Shown here one piece after another: positions 23,019 through 31,730 of a DNA stretch of 38,816 nucleotides. The notes beneath the pieces are model-generated. The model saw only the letters and a program-made list of their open reading frames with translations. It was not told the DNA's origin and made no database searches. Every line of letters starts with the position of its first letter. Within the stretch, counting starts at the first letter, position 1. The position numbers and the translations under genes are program-made. The stretch comes from a virus, in the IMG/VR virus record IMGVR_UViG_3300037264_002724, positions 1-38,816 of that record; one strand, given 5' to 3'.

Positions 23019-24659
23019 TTATGTAGTATTTGGAAGATTTTTTTCCGATTTCGATTTAATAGCAGCTTGAATTAAACCATTAAACAATGGGGCAGGACCA
23101 CCTAATCTACTTTTAAATTCAGGATGTGCTTGTGTAGCTACAAAGAATGGATGCACAGCCCGATCCAACTCCATCATTTCGATTAGCTTAGTATCAGGAT
23201 TAACTCCAGAGGTTACAAATTGAACCTTCTCAAGATGACCAACATACTCAGCGTTTACTTCATAGCGATGGCGGTGCCTTTCACTGATTGTAGTCTTCTT
23301 ATACAATTCATGTATGATACTCCCTTTAACCAATTCACAATCAAAAGCACCCAACCGCATTGTCCCTGACTTCTTTCTGATCTTCTCCTGCCCTTCTACA
23401 AAGTGAATTACAGGATGCTTGGTATCTTTGTCGAACTCAACACTGTTAGCCCCCTCCAGGTGACAAAGATTACGAGCAATCTCAATAACAGCACATTGTA
23501 GACCCAAACAAATACCCAAGAAAGGGATTTTCTTCTCTCTTACATACCTAATAGCTCTAATCTTGCCTTCCACACCAGATGAATCAAACCCGCCTGGAAC
23601 AATAACACCGTCTATATCTTCAAAATACTTCCAGACGCCACGCATATCCTTGGCTTGTTCAAGCTCTTTAGCATTAATCCATTTGATATCAGCCCTGACT
23701 TCATGTTCAACCGCAGCATGATATACAGCTTCTTTTAAAGATAAATAAGCTTCATCACAGTTGTCATACTTACCCACAATGCCTATATTAACAACAGGCA
23801 TATCGGCATGATCGACGTATTTTTCCACTAGGTCACGATATTTGTGGATACGGCAACCATTTCGTTTCAAATGGAATTTATCAGCAATCAAATCGTCAAT
23901 ATGTCGGTTATAGAACTCAATGGGCACTTGATAGATAGTTTTAACGTCAGGGGCGTCAAAGACGGCTTCACGGGGCACATTGGTTAAATGGGCAATTTTA
24001 TCAAGCATTTTAGTAGGCATTTCACGATCAATACGACATAGTAAAATATCAGGCTGTAAACCAAAAGACTGCATTTCCTTGACACTATTTTGCAATGGTT
24101 TTGTCTTAAACTCTTTGATTGTTGGAATCCACAGGATAGGAGCGACCAACATAATTAAAACATCATCCCAATTCTTCTGTTTGAATTGACGTATAGCTTC
24201 TAGATAAGGACCGCTTTCCAGATCGCCAACGGTCCCACCAATCTCACAAATTACAATTTCTGCGTCTTTACCCAATTCCTTTAAACGGTTTTGTATTTTA
24301 TCGGTTAAATGTGGTATAACTTGAACTGTTTGACCGAGATATTTACCTTCCTCTTCTTCTGCCAGTAATTCTTTATAGAGTGTACCACTGGTCATGATAT
24401 TCTTGCCTGATACTGGTACACCAATAATACGTTCATAATGTCCTAAATCTAAATCAGTTTCGCTGCCGTCATCACATAAAAACACTTCGCCATGCTCTCT
24501 AGGGGCGAGAACTCCTGCGTTTGTGTTGAAATAAGGGTCAAACTTAATTGGCTGAACCTTATGGCCACGCAAACTCAATAGAAATCCAATGGAAGCAGCG
24601 GAAATGCCTTTTCCTGTGCCACTAATAACACCCCCAAGAATTGCTATGTATTTAGCCAT
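23019..24659 (-). CDS. pyrG: CTP synthase (PyrG)
   Basis: 546 residues, full length for the family (about 535-550). It makes CTP from UTP, ATP and glutamine. The N-terminal synthetase domain has GGVISGTGKGISAASIG, the ATP-binding loop, here SGTGKG where bacteria usually have SSLGKG. It also has the ICEIGGTVGDLE metal/UTP site and PIKFDPYFNTNAG. The C-terminal glutaminase has the oxyanion loop IVPGGFDSSG, nucleophile C384 in GICLGLQCA, and the His-Glu pair in AHPEF (about 512-514). All catalytic residues are intact. ATG 24659 has GGAG upstream, and its first base overlaps the preceding gene's end. CTP supply for an AT-rich genome plus DNA repair fits the RNR genes nearby. Confidence 0.95.
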   Translation of the reverse strand: MAKYIAILGGVISGTGKGISAASIGFLLSLRGHKVQPIKFDPYFNTNAGVLAPREHGEVFLCDDGSETDLDLGHYERIIGVPVSGKNIMTSGTLYKELLAEEEEGKYLGQTVQVIPHLTDKIQNRLKELGKDAEIVICEIGGTVGDLESGPYLEAIRQFKQKNWDDVLIMLVAPILWIPTIKEFKTKPLQNSVKEMQSFGLQPDILLCRIDREMPTKMLDKIAHLTNVPREAVFDAPDVKTIYQVPIEFYNRHIDDLIADKFHLKRNGCRIHKYRDLVEKYVDHADMPVVNIGIVGKYDNCDEAYLSLKEAVYHAAVEHEVRADIKWINAKELEQAKDMRGVWKYFEDIDGVIVPGGFDSSGVEGKIRAIRYVREKKIPFLGICLGLQCAVIEIARNLCHLEGANSVEFDKDTKHPVIHFVEGQEKIRKKSGTMRLGAFDCELVKGSIIHELYKKTTISERHRHRYEVNAEYVGHLEKVQFVTSGVNPDTKLIEMMELDRAVHPFFVATQAHPEFKSRLGGPAPLFNGLIQAAIKSKSEKNLPNTT

Positions 24660-24907
24660 CAGTAACTCCACTGATTATAATTTCCGATAGTCTTTAATTC
24701 CTCTATCGTATAAGATTTTCTAGAACAGGAATAACAAAAGTCAATTGATCTTATGTGTTTTTGGAAATTGCCTTCTTCGGTATATCTGCTAAAGCTTACT
24801 TCAACAGCAATATAGCCATCTTTGGCCTTGTTATAAACATGTTCCATTAATCCGTCAAACCTCTCTGTCTCCCTACCGCAAATACAGCAAATTGAATTAT
24901 ATTTCAT
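24659..24907 (-). CDS. Small zinc-finger-like protein (82 aa)
   Basis: Cys pairs CCICGRE (N-terminus) and CYSCSR (near residue 59) can hold one zinc. The ATG lies inside the end of the methyltransferase gene (11-base overlap), and the stop overlaps the pyrG start, so the three genes are translationally linked. No further function is visible. Confidence 0.6.
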   Translation of the reverse strand: MKYNSICCICGRETERFDGLMEHVYNKAKDGYIAVEVSFSRYTEEGNFQKHIRSIDFCYSCSRKSYTIEELKTIGNYNQWSY

Positions 24908-25562
24908 TCACTAATTGAGTTTCTTCTATTCGCTTTTTCGCTATTGCCGCATATTCTTCGCTGAGTTCAAAAGCCAGGTATTGCCTTCCCTCTAATTTTG
25001 CAGCTACAAGAGTTGTGCCGCTACCAACACATGGATCAAAAACAATATCTCCCACGCTAGAGCTAACTTTAACAAGATACCGAAATAGATCAAGTGGTTT
25101 CTGTGTGGGATGTAGTTGTTTTCTCACCACAGGATAACGCCATACTGTATTTTTGCAGTGTTCATTAAATACTGCCTTCTTTTTCTTGCCATAAACGCAA
25201 CATTCAACGCCAGAAAGCCATAAATATTGACCATTTACAGGACTTGGGTTGGTTTTTTCCCATATACACAATCTTGTTGACAATCCATATTTAATTAATT
25301 CTGCTCTCAGAAAACTGACTTGTTCCGTTGAACAAAAGATATAAATACTGCCTTTTGTTACACGAACCACTTCTGCAACAAATACATCCAAATCAAAGGT
25401 TTTATCGTCAGCATTCGTCTTGTCAAAGTTTCGTAATCCATTTGAATCTCGATTTACCACGTCGTAAGGAATATCAGTTAAAGTCAATTCCACCGAATCT
25501 GACACCATTTGTTTCATCAATTCTATGCAATTGCCAGCAGTGATTTTGTTCATTTGTTCCAT
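24897..25562 (-). CDS. DNA methyltransferase (N4-C/N6-A, beta-class order)
   Basis: 221 residues. Motif IV TDIPYD near residue 29 (DIPY in place of DPPY), a middle region with IYIFCSTEQVSFL, then HPTQKPLDLFRYL and motif I DPCVGSGTTLVAAK near the C-terminus. This order is typical of the beta group, which methylate adenine N6 or cytosine N4. The target site cannot be read. It starts 10 bases from the divergent papain-like gene, and the nuclease-like gene 26296-26970 lies beyond it, so a self-protection or modification role is possible. Two start ATGs (25562, 25553) are both possible; no ribosome site is visible. Confidence 0.78.
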   Translation of the reverse strand: MEQMNKITAGNCIELMKQMVSDSVELTLTDIPYDVVNRDSNGLRNFDKTNADDKTFDLDVFVAEVVRVTKGSIYIFCSTEQVSFLRAELIKYGLSTRLCIWEKTNPSPVNGQYLWLSGVECCVYGKKKKAVFNEHCKNTVWRYPVVRKQLHPTQKPLDLFRYLVKVSSSVGDIVFDPCVGSGTTLVAAKLEGRQYLAFELSEEYAAIAKKRIEETQLVNEI

Positions 25563-25572
25563 AGATAGTTAC

Positions 25573-26334
25573 ATGAGTAAAAATACAAAAAAGGGTTATG
25601 GCTGGAAAAACAGTATTCCAGACTTTCGTGATTTTCATTATGCAGCACCAATGAACCTTACGGCCACGCCACCGTTGGTTGATTTAAGACCTGGATGCCC
25701 AGCGGTTTATGACCAAGGTAGTCTTGGTTCCTGCACAGCACAAGCCATTGCTGCATTAGTTGCATATTTGAAAAAGAAACAAAATAAACAAGTATTTACA
25801 CCTTCCAGATTGTTCATTTATTACAACGAAAGGGCATTAGAGGGAACAATCCAAGAAGACGCTGGGGCTACCATTCGTAGCGGGTTCAAAGTTGTGTCTC
25901 AATTAGGTAATCCACACGAAGCCCTTTGGTGGTATAATATCAGTAAGTTTGCTGTAAAACCAAATAGAAAAGTTTATGTAGATGGGTTAAACCATCAAAT
26001 TTTACGTTACACCCGTGTTGACAATTCTAGATTAGAAGACATGAAAACATGTCTTGCAAGCGGGTTCCCAATTGTAGGCGGTTTTGCCGTTTATAGTTCA
26101 TTTGAGACTTCTACAGTTGCCAACACTGGCATGGTTCCTATGCCATACCGCAACGAAAGAATGCTTGGTGGTCACGCAATTGTAGTCGTTGGTTATGATG
26201 ACGCCAAACAACGATTTATAGTCCGTAATAGTTGGGGCATGTGGGGGGATAGAGGCTATTGCTATATGCCATATGCTTATCTTTGCAACATGCAACTAGC
26301 AGACGATTTCTGGACTGCTACATTTGTTGAGTAA
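25573..26334 (+). CDS. Papain-like (C1A) cysteine protease
   Basis: 253 residues. All catalytic elements are visible: VYDQGSLGSCTAQA (oxyanion Gln and nucleophile Cys), GGHAIVVVGYD (His), RNSWGMWGDRGY (Asn). No signal peptide and no long propeptide: the mature-type domain starts within 40 residues. ATG 25573 is used; an in-frame upstream ATG would start inside the divergent gene. C1A proteases are found in a minority of large phages; possible roles are virion maturation or cleaving a host protein. It ends 39 bases inside the convergent nuclease gene. Confidence 0.85.
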   Translation: MSKNTKKGYGWKNSIPDFRDFHYAAPMNLTATPPLVDLRPGCPAVYDQGSLGSCTAQAIAALVAYLKKKQNKQVFTPSRLFIYYNERALEGTIQEDAGATIRSGFKVVSQLGNPHEALWWYNISKFAVKPNRKVYVDGLNHQILRYTRVDNSRLEDMKTCLASGFPIVGGFAVYSSFETSTVANTGMVPMPYRNERMLGGHAIVVVGYDDAKQRFIVRNSWGMWGDRGYCYMPYAYLCNMQLADDFWTATFVE

Positions 26335-26970
26335 AGGTAAAAATAGAATTATACTATCTTTACCTTTCTTTTTCTTTCTTTTGCCAAAAGAAGGATCACG
26401 CGGCACTGCATATATGCAATTTTGTCTCATTTTGTCTTTACCAGCTTGGTTTAAATAAGAAGTTGGCGTTCTACTACTGCCTTCTTTTCTGCCGCTATAA
26501 TTCCAATCACCCATGACTAATTCATTTGCATACACCTCAGTAAATCTAAATGGGGATTTATCAAATCCAAAGATGACAAAGTACCCATTCTTGGCACTAT
26601 GCCCCAAAGATGCATTAAGTCCAGTTGATGTGCATTTAATTTCACATCCATCTCCATGCTTAACACTATTGTTTTCATACATGCCCATAGGAAGCAAATC
26701 AGGATATCCATTATTATATGTGTTCCTGAACATTTTTACACACCAAATACTCATAAAGGTAAGCAGAGTGTTATGAATATAAGTGCTAAAATGGGTGGAG
26801 TCCTGCACAACATCCACGGTTGGCCAATCGTGTGCCTCATGGAAATCATTAGTTGCTTGCAAATAGTTCAAACAATCTGTCATTGATTGTTTTATAACTA
26901 AAGTTGTTATTCCATGAAGTAAAATCGCCTTATCATTAAAAAAGTTCAAATCAAGTGGTATTATTGTCAT
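26296..26970 (-). CDS. PD-(D/E)XK nuclease-like protein, possible type II restriction-enzyme relative
   Basis: 224 residues. The segment NGYPDLLPMG (about 87-96), then 15-20 residues, then GDGCEIKCTST (EIK at about 110-112) is the PD...(E)xK catalytic pattern of many restriction enzymes. After it come a core strand YFVIFGFD and ELVMGDWNYSGRKEGSSRTPTS, a region that I associate with type II enzymes of the 'DWNYSGR' kind. It ends with a basic tail. The neighbouring methyltransferase makes a modification/restriction pair plausible; the papain-like gene lies between them on the other strand. It may also be a host-DNA-degrading or recombination nuclease. The assignment is by eye. Confidence 0.5.
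   Translation of the reverse strand: MTIIPLDLNFFNDKAILLHGITTLVIKQSMTDCLNYLQATNDFHEAHDWPTVDVVQDSTHFSTYIHNTLLTFMSIWCVKMFRNTYNNGYPDLLPMGMYENNSVKHGDGCEIKCTSTGLNASLGHSAKNGYFVIFGFDKSPFRFTEVYANELVMGDWNYSGRKEGSSRTPTSYLNQAGKDKMRQNCIYAVPRDPSFGKRKKKKGKDSIILFLPLLNKCSSPEIVC
26333..26367 (+). terminator. Hairpin with T-rich tail after the papain-like gene
   Basis: Nine-bp stem AAAGGTAAA (26333-26341) with TTTACCTTT (26359-26367), loop 17 bases, then CTTTTTCTTTC. It overlaps the 3' coding end of the convergent gene. Stem is AU-rich, so the strength is uncertain. Confidence 0.5.
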
Positions 26971-26973
26971 TAT

Positions 26974-28620
26974 TTACGCCTCACAACTCGCACAAGCTAG
27001 AATATTTCTTGCGAACGCTTGTGCAGCATTGACACTATATTGATAATAAAATGATTTGATGCCCATGCGCCATCCCTCTATAATCAAAGCATTTACGTCC
27101 TTGATCGGAACAGATGGGTGCAGCATCAGGTTTAAACTTTGTCCCTGGTCAATGTACTTCTGTCGCTGTGCAGCCTGAACAACAATTTCTTTCGGGCTAA
27201 TCTCAGCGAATGTCTTAAACACATCCTTCTCATGCTTGCTCAAGAACTCAAGATGCTGAACGCTGCCGCCATGCTTCAAAATATCAAGCCACGTTGGTTC
27301 ATCGTTCTTGCCATACTGCTCAAGCACTGTTTCTAAGTAAGTATTTCGCATCGTATACTTACCCTTCTGCAAGTCCTTGACAACTATGTTTGTACGGTTA
27401 GGCTCAGTGTTTTCAGAAACCTGGCCGAGAATAAAGGCAGAAGATTTTGTTGGTGCAATCGCTAACAAAACGGAGTGTCTGCGACCATAACCCTTCAATA
27501 CTTCTGGCTCACCGTATTCTTGTGCCATTTTCATTGAAGCTTTATACGCAGCTTCTTTGATGTTCTTGGCAACAGCAGCATTAGCGTATTTGGCTTCCAT
27601 ACTCTCAAATGGAATCATCTTGCTCTGCAAATAGCTGTGATAGCCAAGCCAACCAATACCAAGTGCGCGGTGTCTCTCTGCAAAACGGACAGGCCGTGAC
27701 ATGAAATCAACCTTCTTGCCCTTCTCAATAAACTCCGTCATTACAGCATCGAGAAAATATACTAACAATTCGACAGCATTTGTATCTTTCCACTCATCAA
27801 AATAGAGGATGTTCATGCTGGACAAATCACATACAAATGATTCGTCTGTTGTATCAGGCAACATAATCTCCGTACAAAGATTGGAATGCGTAATTTGCAT
27901 TCCTTTGTCTTTGTAGCAATCAACGGTGTTTTTATTCACATTGTCTGTGAAGAAAATGTAAGGGAACCCTTTATTAGCACGACTTTCTAATACTTTAGCC
28001 CAAATCACTCGCTTATTTTTATCACCATCAATCATTGACTGCATCCAGTCATCAGAAACACAGACACCAAAGGATAGGTCTTGAATCATATGGCCTTCAT
28101 TACGAATGCCAATAAATTCAACAACATCTTTATGGTCAATGGGCAAGTAGGCGGCGAAATTACCCCTGCGTGTAGTCCCCTGACTCACGACATTGATGAG
28201 GTTCTCGAACATAGACATGAAATGAACGGAACCTGAACTTTCACCATTCTTCTTTATGGGTGAACCACGACCTCGTAGTTTGCCAAAATATGCGGACGTA
28301 CCCCCGCCGTGTTTAGTCATCATGCCGACTTCGGCGTGAGTATAAAGAATACTCTCCATTGTGTCTTCGATCATGGAACCGAAGCAACTGATGGGAAGCC
28401 CGCGAGCAGTGCCAAAATTAGACCATATTGGACTACTAAGAGAGTACCAACCTTTTTTCAAATTGTCTTTGAATGCTTTGGCAAAACCAGGCTTCTTTAA
28501 GATTCGTTCTGCTGTATCACATATTACATCGACTCTCTCTTCTACCGTCTGACCATCTACTAAATAATCCCTTTCTAAAAACTGTCTGGAGAGATCGGTC
28601 AACCATCTATATTCACTCAT
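26974..28620 (-). CDS. nrdA: Ribonucleoside-diphosphate reductase large subunit (NrdA, class I)
   Basis: 548 residues, without the N-terminal ATP-cone found in E. coli NrdA (761 residues), so dATP inhibition is probably absent. Active-site features: PISCFG (first redox Cys), SNLCTEI (Asn, thiyl Cys, Glu), VCDLSSMN (second redox Cys), IAPTKSSAF (substrate phosphate site) and GIKSFYYQYS (tyrosine pair for radical transfer). The last residues CASCEA carry the C-terminal shuttle cysteines. It reduces NDPs to dNDPs with NrdB, encoded 13 bases upstream on the same strand. All key residues are present. Confidence 0.93.
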   Translation of the reverse strand: MSEYRWLTDLSRQFLERDYLVDGQTVEERVDVICDTAERILKKPGFAKAFKDNLKKGWYSLSSPIWSNFGTARGLPISCFGSMIEDTMESILYTHAEVGMMTKHGGGTSAYFGKLRGRGSPIKKNGESSGSVHFMSMFENLINVVSQGTTRRGNFAAYLPIDHKDVVEFIGIRNEGHMIQDLSFGVCVSDDWMQSMIDGDKNKRVIWAKVLESRANKGFPYIFFTDNVNKNTVDCYKDKGMQITHSNLCTEIMLPDTTDESFVCDLSSMNILYFDEWKDTNAVELLVYFLDAVMTEFIEKGKKVDFMSRPVRFAERHRALGIGWLGYHSYLQSKMIPFESMEAKYANAAVAKNIKEAAYKASMKMAQEYGEPEVLKGYGRRHSVLLAIAPTKSSAFILGQVSENTEPNRTNIVVKDLQKGKYTMRNTYLETVLEQYGKNDEPTWLDILKHGGSVQHLEFLSKHEKDVFKTFAEISPKEIVVQAAQRQKYIDQGQSLNLMLHPSVPIKDVNALIIEGWRMGIKSFYYQYSVNAAQAFARNILACASCEA

Positions 28621-28632
28621 TATTCTATTTCC

Positions 28633-29607
28633 TTAAAATATATCATCTGCTTTTATTGATTTTGTTTTCTTAGAGTATGTCACTGGTTTCTTGTGAAAGA
28701 AGTCAGTATTTACTTCTGCATAAATTTCATCGTTAAACCATTTAACGTGTTGTAATTTTGCCTCATCAACTTCAAATACTTTCTCACCACCTATCATTTC
28801 AACACTTTCATTGAACCTGTTCTTTATGAATTCTTTGACAACATCTTTTGGCAGAAATGCTAATTCCCCTTGTTCAAAAATCCAATCAATGATATTGCAT
28901 TCTGCAATATATGCCTTTTTACACGCTCTGTATAATTTGTCATAAAAATGCTCATTAAACCAATCAGGGTATTCTTTTTCTACAATCTTAATTAATGCGA
29001 CACCAAACAGTGCGTGTACCAATTCTTCCTTCTGCGTTGCTTGAACGACATTATCAATGTCTTTCAAAATATTCATATGCTTGTTGAAAGACTTAATAAT
29101 CAAGAACTGTGAGAATAGACTTACATTTTCAATAAAAATAGCAAACAATGTTAGAGTTAGGGTATAGTTTTCATTACTATTTTCTGAAGCACCTTTGAGG
29201 TACTTGGTTAGATAATCAACACGTCCTTGGATCACTGGATTCTCCAACAACAGTGCAAAATCATCATTTAGACCCAGGACTTCTAACAAGTGAGAATAAG
29301 CATCACTATGTCTAACTTCACTTTCACCAAATGTAACACCAACTTGTTCGAACTCAGCTTTGGGGAATCGGTCGCCAAGTTTAGTCCAGAATTTTTTCAC
29401 AGATACTTCAATCTGTGAGATGGCTAGCATAGCATTTTTAATAGCATTCTTTTCCACGCCGCCTAACTTGACATTAAAATCATGAACATCACCAATGAAA
29501 TTCCATTCACTAACAAGCCAATAACTATGATTTATTGAGTTTTTATACTCCAAAATCTCTGGATATTCAAAAGGCTTAAAAGCAACACGCTTATCGAAGA
29601 CGCCCAT
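28633..29607 (-). CDS. nrdB: Ribonucleoside-diphosphate reductase small subunit (NrdB, class I)
   Basis: 324 residues. Di-iron ligands: GDVHDFN Asp, SEVRH (ExxH), then IFIEN (Glu) and EELVH (ExxH). The radical tyrosine is HSDAYSH, four after the histidine, as in E. coli (H118-Y122). The C-terminal tail SIKADDIF carries the large-subunit docking end. AGGAG precedes the ATG. The operon continues to nrdA; an 87-base gap separates it from the gp46 gene upstream. Full-length, so active. Confidence 0.93.
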   Translation of the reverse strand: MGVFDKRVAFKPFEYPEILEYKNSINHSYWLVSEWNFIGDVHDFNVKLGGVEKNAIKNAMLAISQIEVSVKKFWTKLGDRFPKAEFEQVGVTFGESEVRHSDAYSHLLEVLGLNDDFALLLENPVIQGRVDYLTKYLKGASENSNENYTLTLTLFAIFIENVSLFSQFLIIKSFNKHMNILKDIDNVVQATQKEELVHALFGVALIKIVEKEYPDWFNEHFYDKLYRACKKAYIAECNIIDWIFEQGELAFLPKDVVKEFIKNRFNESVEMIGGEKVFEVDEAKLQHVKWFNDEIYAEVNTDFFHKKPVTYSKKTKSIKADDIF

Positions 29608-29694
29608 TCTTATTCTCCTATTTCTACCGAGGGAATATATGTAAGTGTTATGAACTAATTTTTTCTTGTTATTAATTTGGGGAGGAAAATAATA

Positions 29695-31722
29695 TCAGTT
29701 ACTACCACAAGTGTCAACAACTTTTGTACTAATCTCGTCCTGCATTTCCAAGTAGATTGTATCACATCCATCCAACATTTGTAACAGGGTTTCATTGTGG
29801 TCAATCACAAATACCTGTTTTTCTTTTGCCAATTCACAAATCATTCTGAAGATGCCTTGAATGCCAACAATATCCATATTCATTGTAACTTCGTCAAGGA
29901 AAATAGTCGATGGGGATGCACCAGAATTGAGTGCAGAGATAAATGCCCACGCTGCGGCCACAGTCAAATTCAATCGTCGCCGCTGACCACCTGACATACC
30001 GTGGTAAACGTAAGGTCTGCCGTTGAAAGGATAACGGTCAATTGTTTCTTGTAATTCATTATCAAACGTTAATTTGATCTTATTATCAATCAGAAATTGC
30101 AGCCAGTATTCAATGCGATCATTTAGTGTCGGAATAATACCATCAATAACGTACTTTCTAATACCGCTATCGCCAAACGCCTTTACCCAAAATTCGTAAT
30201 AAGGAGCATCTTTCTCAATTTTCTTAATTTCTTCCTTCTTGTCATCACAGTCCTTAATTTTCTGTGCCAGGTCCGAAACGGCAGTCCCCTTAATGTCAAC
30301 AAAAGGCGTATCGCCGTCAAGTTGTTCCTGTTTTTCAACAGACTGCTTCTTCAATGATTCGACCTGTTCCCCAATAAGCAATTCAGTTACATCTATATCT
30401 GGTTTCTGAATTTTAGATAGTTTAGAAATTTCAAAATGAACGTCACTTAACTCTTTCGTTGCTGTGTTTAACTTGTTTTTACGCTCTACAAACGCATTAT
30501 CTAGTTTCTTTTTAAGATCAGAGAAACTAGACTTTTTAGTTTTCAATGCCTCGTATTGACTTTTCAAGTCTTCGAAACCTACTGATTTATCATCAACAAT
30601 ACCTTTTGCCTTGTTGATAATATCAGCAAAATTTGCTTCATCCACCACGCTGTAACAGTAAGGACATTCCTTCCCTGTCTTGTTTTCTACATCCTCAATT
30701 ATCTTCTTATTTTTGCTTATGATATTATCGGATTCTAAATACTGCTGCTCCACCGACTTATGTTCAGTATCACAATCCAAGGTCAATTTCTCAAGTTCCG
30801 CACCTTTAGTTTTTAGGAAATCTATGGAAGTATTGGCAGCTTGCTGCGCACCTTCCAATATCTTAGCCTTATCTTGTAGATCAACAATCTGTTCTTGAGC
30901 ATCCTGATAGATCATCAGGGCAGTACCAGTCTTAGACTTCTCTAATTCATCCCGCTTCTTCCTGATTTCATTTAGGAGACTGGTAAGCTCTTTCTTCCTG
31001 GCATCATACCAGTCTTTTTCCTGCTTCTCTATCTGTGTGATTCTTACCGTTGCTGCTTCCTTCTGTGCGACAAAGGATTCATAGTCTTTCGTCAGGTCTT
31101 TGATCTTGTCTTTCAGGTCTTTCAATAAGTCTTTGGCAGATTGAGAATAGTTACGATACTTCTCAAGTGAAAGTAAATTTTCAACTATTTCCCTTTTGGT
31201 CGGGCCATCACATTCCAAAAATGGCAACGTGTTATCATCGCTGAATATGAAGATGTTTATAAATGCTTCATAGGTCAAACCAATCTTTCTCTCGACTTCT
31301 TTTTGCGTAGTAGGCACGCCACCTATAGTAATTTCAGTATCTTTATTCCAGACACCTTTTTCACTTTCCCAAAGTCTCAAAGTCCCCTTGTTATTAGCAT
31401 CCCTGGTGCGGACCAAACGATATTTGTCCCAAATTAATTCAACCATTAGGTTGTTACCAGATTTGTTATTGATAATATCAGGGTGGGAGAGCTTCTTGGG
31501 CTTCTTGATGGTCTTGCCAAACAGCGCATACACAATAATTTCTGGTACGCTACTCTTACCACTGCCGTTGCTCGCAATGGTTCCATCTTCATTGTTAACA
31601 TCAAAGTTTTTTCCCTTTATGCAAACAATGTTCCCATATTGCTCAAAATTAATTTCAACACCTTCTTCACCAAAGCAAAGAAAATTTACAGCCCTGGCAT
31701 ATCTGAATTTTAGATTTCTCAT
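29695..31722 (-). CDS. 46: Recombination nuclease subunit, T4 gp46 / SbcC-Rad50-like ATPase
   Basis: 675 residues. Walker A SNGSGKSS (51-58), long coiled coils on both sides of a zinc-hook CPYC (353-356), ABC signature MSGGQRRR (576-583), Walker B TIFLDE (606-611), H-loop VIDHNE (about 639-644). This is the full SMC/Rad50 layout; T4 gp46 is 560 residues, so the arms are longer here. With gp47 it resects DNA ends for recombination-dependent replication and repair. Its start is eight bases after the gp47 stop on the same strand. Confidence 0.92.
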   Translation of the reverse strand: MRNLKFRYARAVNFLCFGEEGVEINFEQYGNIVCIKGKNFDVNNEDGTIASNGSGKSSVPEIIVYALFGKTIKKPKKLSHPDIINNKSGNNLMVELIWDKYRLVRTRDANNKGTLRLWESEKGVWNKDTEITIGGVPTTQKEVERKIGLTYEAFINIFIFSDDNTLPFLECDGPTKREIVENLLSLEKYRNYSQSAKDLLKDLKDKIKDLTKDYESFVAQKEAATVRITQIEKQEKDWYDARKKELTSLLNEIRKKRDELEKSKTGTALMIYQDAQEQIVDLQDKAKILEGAQQAANTSIDFLKTKGAELEKLTLDCDTEHKSVEQQYLESDNIISKNKKIIEDVENKTGKECPYCYSVVDEANFADIINKAKGIVDDKSVGFEDLKSQYEALKTKKSSFSDLKKKLDNAFVERKNKLNTATKELSDVHFEISKLSKIQKPDIDVTELLIGEQVESLKKQSVEKQEQLDGDTPFVDIKGTAVSDLAQKIKDCDDKKEEIKKIEKDAPYYEFWVKAFGDSGIRKYVIDGIIPTLNDRIEYWLQFLIDNKIKLTFDNELQETIDRYPFNGRPYVYHGMSGGQRRRLNLTVAAAWAFISALNSGASPSTIFLDEVTMNMDIVGIQGIFRMICELAKEKQVFVIDHNETLLQMLDGCDTIYLEMQDEISTKVVDTCGSN

Positions 31723-31730
31723 AATTGTTC

